From Lachnospiraceae bacterium (lineage in GTDB: Bacteria > Bacillota > Clostridia > Lachnospirales > Lachnospiraceae), in assembly GCA_024694785.1 (NCBI GenBank), contig JAILJL010000059.1, forward strand, positions 1 to 15,637: DNA of 15,637 bases. The letters run 5' to 3'. How positions within the stretch are numbered: the first letter of the stretch is position 1; every line of letters begins with the position of its first letter. A program made the position numbers and the translations under genes. This document shows, piece after piece, positions 14,727 through 15,637 of the stretch. The notes under the pieces are model-generated. The model was not told the origin of the DNA. It saw only the letters and a program-made list of their open reading frames with translations, and ran no database searches.

Positions 14727-15132
14727 CAAAAAACGTGAACGACGCCTTACTGATAAGGCGTTTTTCTTCGTCATAAATCTCGGTTTCCATAACCTGTATC
14801 GTCTTACCCGCTTTAATTCTCTTGCCGTAAGCTGTAACCGTCTTGGTTCTTTCAAGCAATGCCGGTGCAAGGAAAGAAATCTGCGAATCAAGCGTAGTCA
14901 CCTTAACTCCGCCTGCGGTTGCCGCAGTTCCCGCTACAATATCCGCCAATGAGAAAAGCACTCCCCCGTGAAGCGATCCCAGGGGATTCACCTGCCAGGG
15001 CTGAATAGTCAATACCGCAGTCGCTTCACCATCACTTATATCAGTGAACATCATTGCCATCTTCTCCGAATACTCGTCAAGACATTTCGGATTATTAATT
15101 ATTTCCTCAAAATCAAATTCTTCTACTTTCAC
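14713..15132 (-). CDS. PaaI-like hotdog-fold thioesterase
   Basis: This 139-residue single-domain hotdog protein probably hydrolyses an acyl-CoA thioester. The catalytic loop is clear: NPLGSLHGGVLFSLADIVAG (49-68), with the HGG at 55-57 and Asp64, as in PaaI/YdiI-type enzymes. A central VTTLDSQISFLAPA strand and a late AYGKRIKAGKTIQVMETEIYD strand complete the fold. The start is GTG at 15132 with AGGG about 8 bp upstream, 9 bp after the degV stop, so the two are cotranscribed. The substrate is unknown. The 3' end is unusual because it overlaps the convergent gene and contains that gene's terminator. Confidence 0.9.
   Translation of the reverse strand: MKVEEFDFEEIINNPKCLDEYSEKMAMMFTDISDGEATAVLTIQPWQVNPLGSLHGGVLFSLADIVAGTAATAGGVKVTTLDSQISFLAPALLERTKTVTAYGKRIKAGKTIQVMETEIYDEEKRLISKASFTFFVMKA
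14742..14766 (+). terminator. Terminator of the small membrane protein gene, inside the thioesterase coding region
   Basis: ACGCCTTA (14742-14749), a 4-nt loop CTGA and TAAGGCGT (14754-14761) form a perfect 8-bp stem followed on the plus strand by a T run (14761-14765). It begins 15 bp after the plus-strand stop codon. On the minus strand the same bases encode RLISKA of the thioesterase. Confidence 0.8.
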
Positions 15133-15141
15133 GAATTTTCC

Positions 15142-15637
15142 CTATCCTATCTTCTTAGAACATGCAAGTGCAAGCGAACCCGGTCCTATATGACATGATA
15201 CGCTTAAAGAAAGAGGCTGTACCACTATCTCATTATTAGGGAAAGCTTCTTTAACTTCCGTAAGAAATTCTTTCGCAATGTCAAAATCCTTGGTATATGC
15301 TATCTCAAGATGCATATTCTTACCATCCGGCGAACCGAATTTCTCCGCAAAGTCCTTCTTCATCTGCTCTATCATCATGGACTTGGCGCTTTTTAACGTC
15401 CTTGCAGTTCCGAAAAGATCAAGTTTCTCGCCATTAATTGATAAAACCGGTTTGATCTTAAGAAGTGTGGCAATAGATGCCGCAGCAGGAGTAACTCTTC
15501 CGCCTTTCTTAAGATAATACATGGTATCAACCATAATATATATACTGCTGTCCGCTTTGACCTTCTCAAGATAATCCTTAATCTCTCCCGCAGACATTCC
15601 CTTATCTCTAAGCTCTAAGGCATCAAGAACAGATTGT
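15142..15637 (-). CDS. DegV-family fatty-acid-binding protein (5' end outside window)
   Basis: The C-terminal ~165 residues of a DegV-domain protein are present. The frame stays open to the right edge, reading QSVLDALELRDKGMSAGEI before the first internal Met, so the gene begins beyond the window. Family features are VDTMYYLKKGGRV, LLKIKPVLSINGEKL, GTARTLKSA and the C-terminal HIGPGSLALA. DegV proteins (FakB in staphylococci) bind a fatty acid and present it to the kinase FakA for phosphorylation. No fakA is visible here. A thioesterase gene follows 9 bp downstream, which would fit a lipid-related unit, but this is inference. Confidence 0.9.
   Translation of the reverse strand, partial: QSVLDALELRDKGMSAGEIKDYLEKVKADSSIYIMVDTMYYLKKGGRVTPAAASIATLLKIKPVLSINGEKLDLFGTARTLKSAKSMMIEQMKKDFAEKFGSPDGKNMHLEIAYTKDFDIAKEFLTEVKEAFPNNEIVVQPLSLSVSCHIGPGSLALACSKKIG

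Noticed and set aside
1..15637. CRISPR arrays, insertion sequences, phage or defence genes, tRNA or rRNA genes
   Set aside because: Looked for and not seen. Apart from the mraZ boxes and terminator dyads I noticed no regular repeats, and every long frame is explained by a housekeeping or small conserved gene.

Overview
The window looks like a low-GC Gram-positive chromosome, most likely a Lachnospiraceae-type member of class Clostridia (Bacillota). This is inferred from three things. Gene order is mraZ-rsmH-ftsL-pbp-mraY-murD-ftsW-divIB with no murE, murF or murG in the run. A T-box controls thrS. Strong AAGGAGG-type ribosome binding sites are common, and TTG/GTG starts are used freely. Almost every gene lies on the minus strand; the only intact plus-strand gene is a 73-residue membrane protein.

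Layout in transcription order, right to left. At 15637-14713 a 5'-truncated DegV-family gene is followed by a PaaI-like hotdog thioesterase. A small plus-strand two-helix membrane protein gene (14505-14726) converges on the thioesterase gene and overlaps it by 14 bp. Its terminator lies inside the thioesterase coding region. Next are a secreted protein of unknown function (13576-14349), an NCS2 purine permease (11982-13397) and a SEC-C zinc-motif protein (11334-11840), each with its own promoter and/or terminator. Then comes a threonyl T-box leader with a near-consensus promoter, followed by thrS and, 11 bp later, lgt. Lipoprotein maturation may therefore share a transcript with threonyl-tRNA synthetase. 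A hairpin terminator closes that unit.

From about 7940 to the left edge lies the division and cell wall (dcw) cluster: mraZ, rsmH, an FtsL-like protein, a class B PBP, mraY, murD and ftsW, ending in the start of divIB/ftsQ. Its promoter is followed by a 10-bp-phased array of AAGTGG boxes, the expected operator for MraZ autoregulation, and by TTATCCAC elements that resemble DnaA boxes. A second near-consensus promoter lies between the PBP gene and mraY. It could drive the lipid I/II and SEDS half of the operon independently.

The most unusual signal is at the left edge. The divIB/ftsQ reading frame starts correctly on the minus strand 4 bp after ftsW but breaks after about 17 codons, inside the predicted membrane segment. 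The following bases, read on the plus strand, encode a clear DivIB/FtsQ POTRA domain. So part of divIB is inverted relative to the rest of the operon. This is either a real micro-inversion or, at least as likely so close to a possible contig end, a fold-back/template-switch assembly chimera. I found no CRISPR array, insertion sequence, phage gene, tRNA or rRNA.
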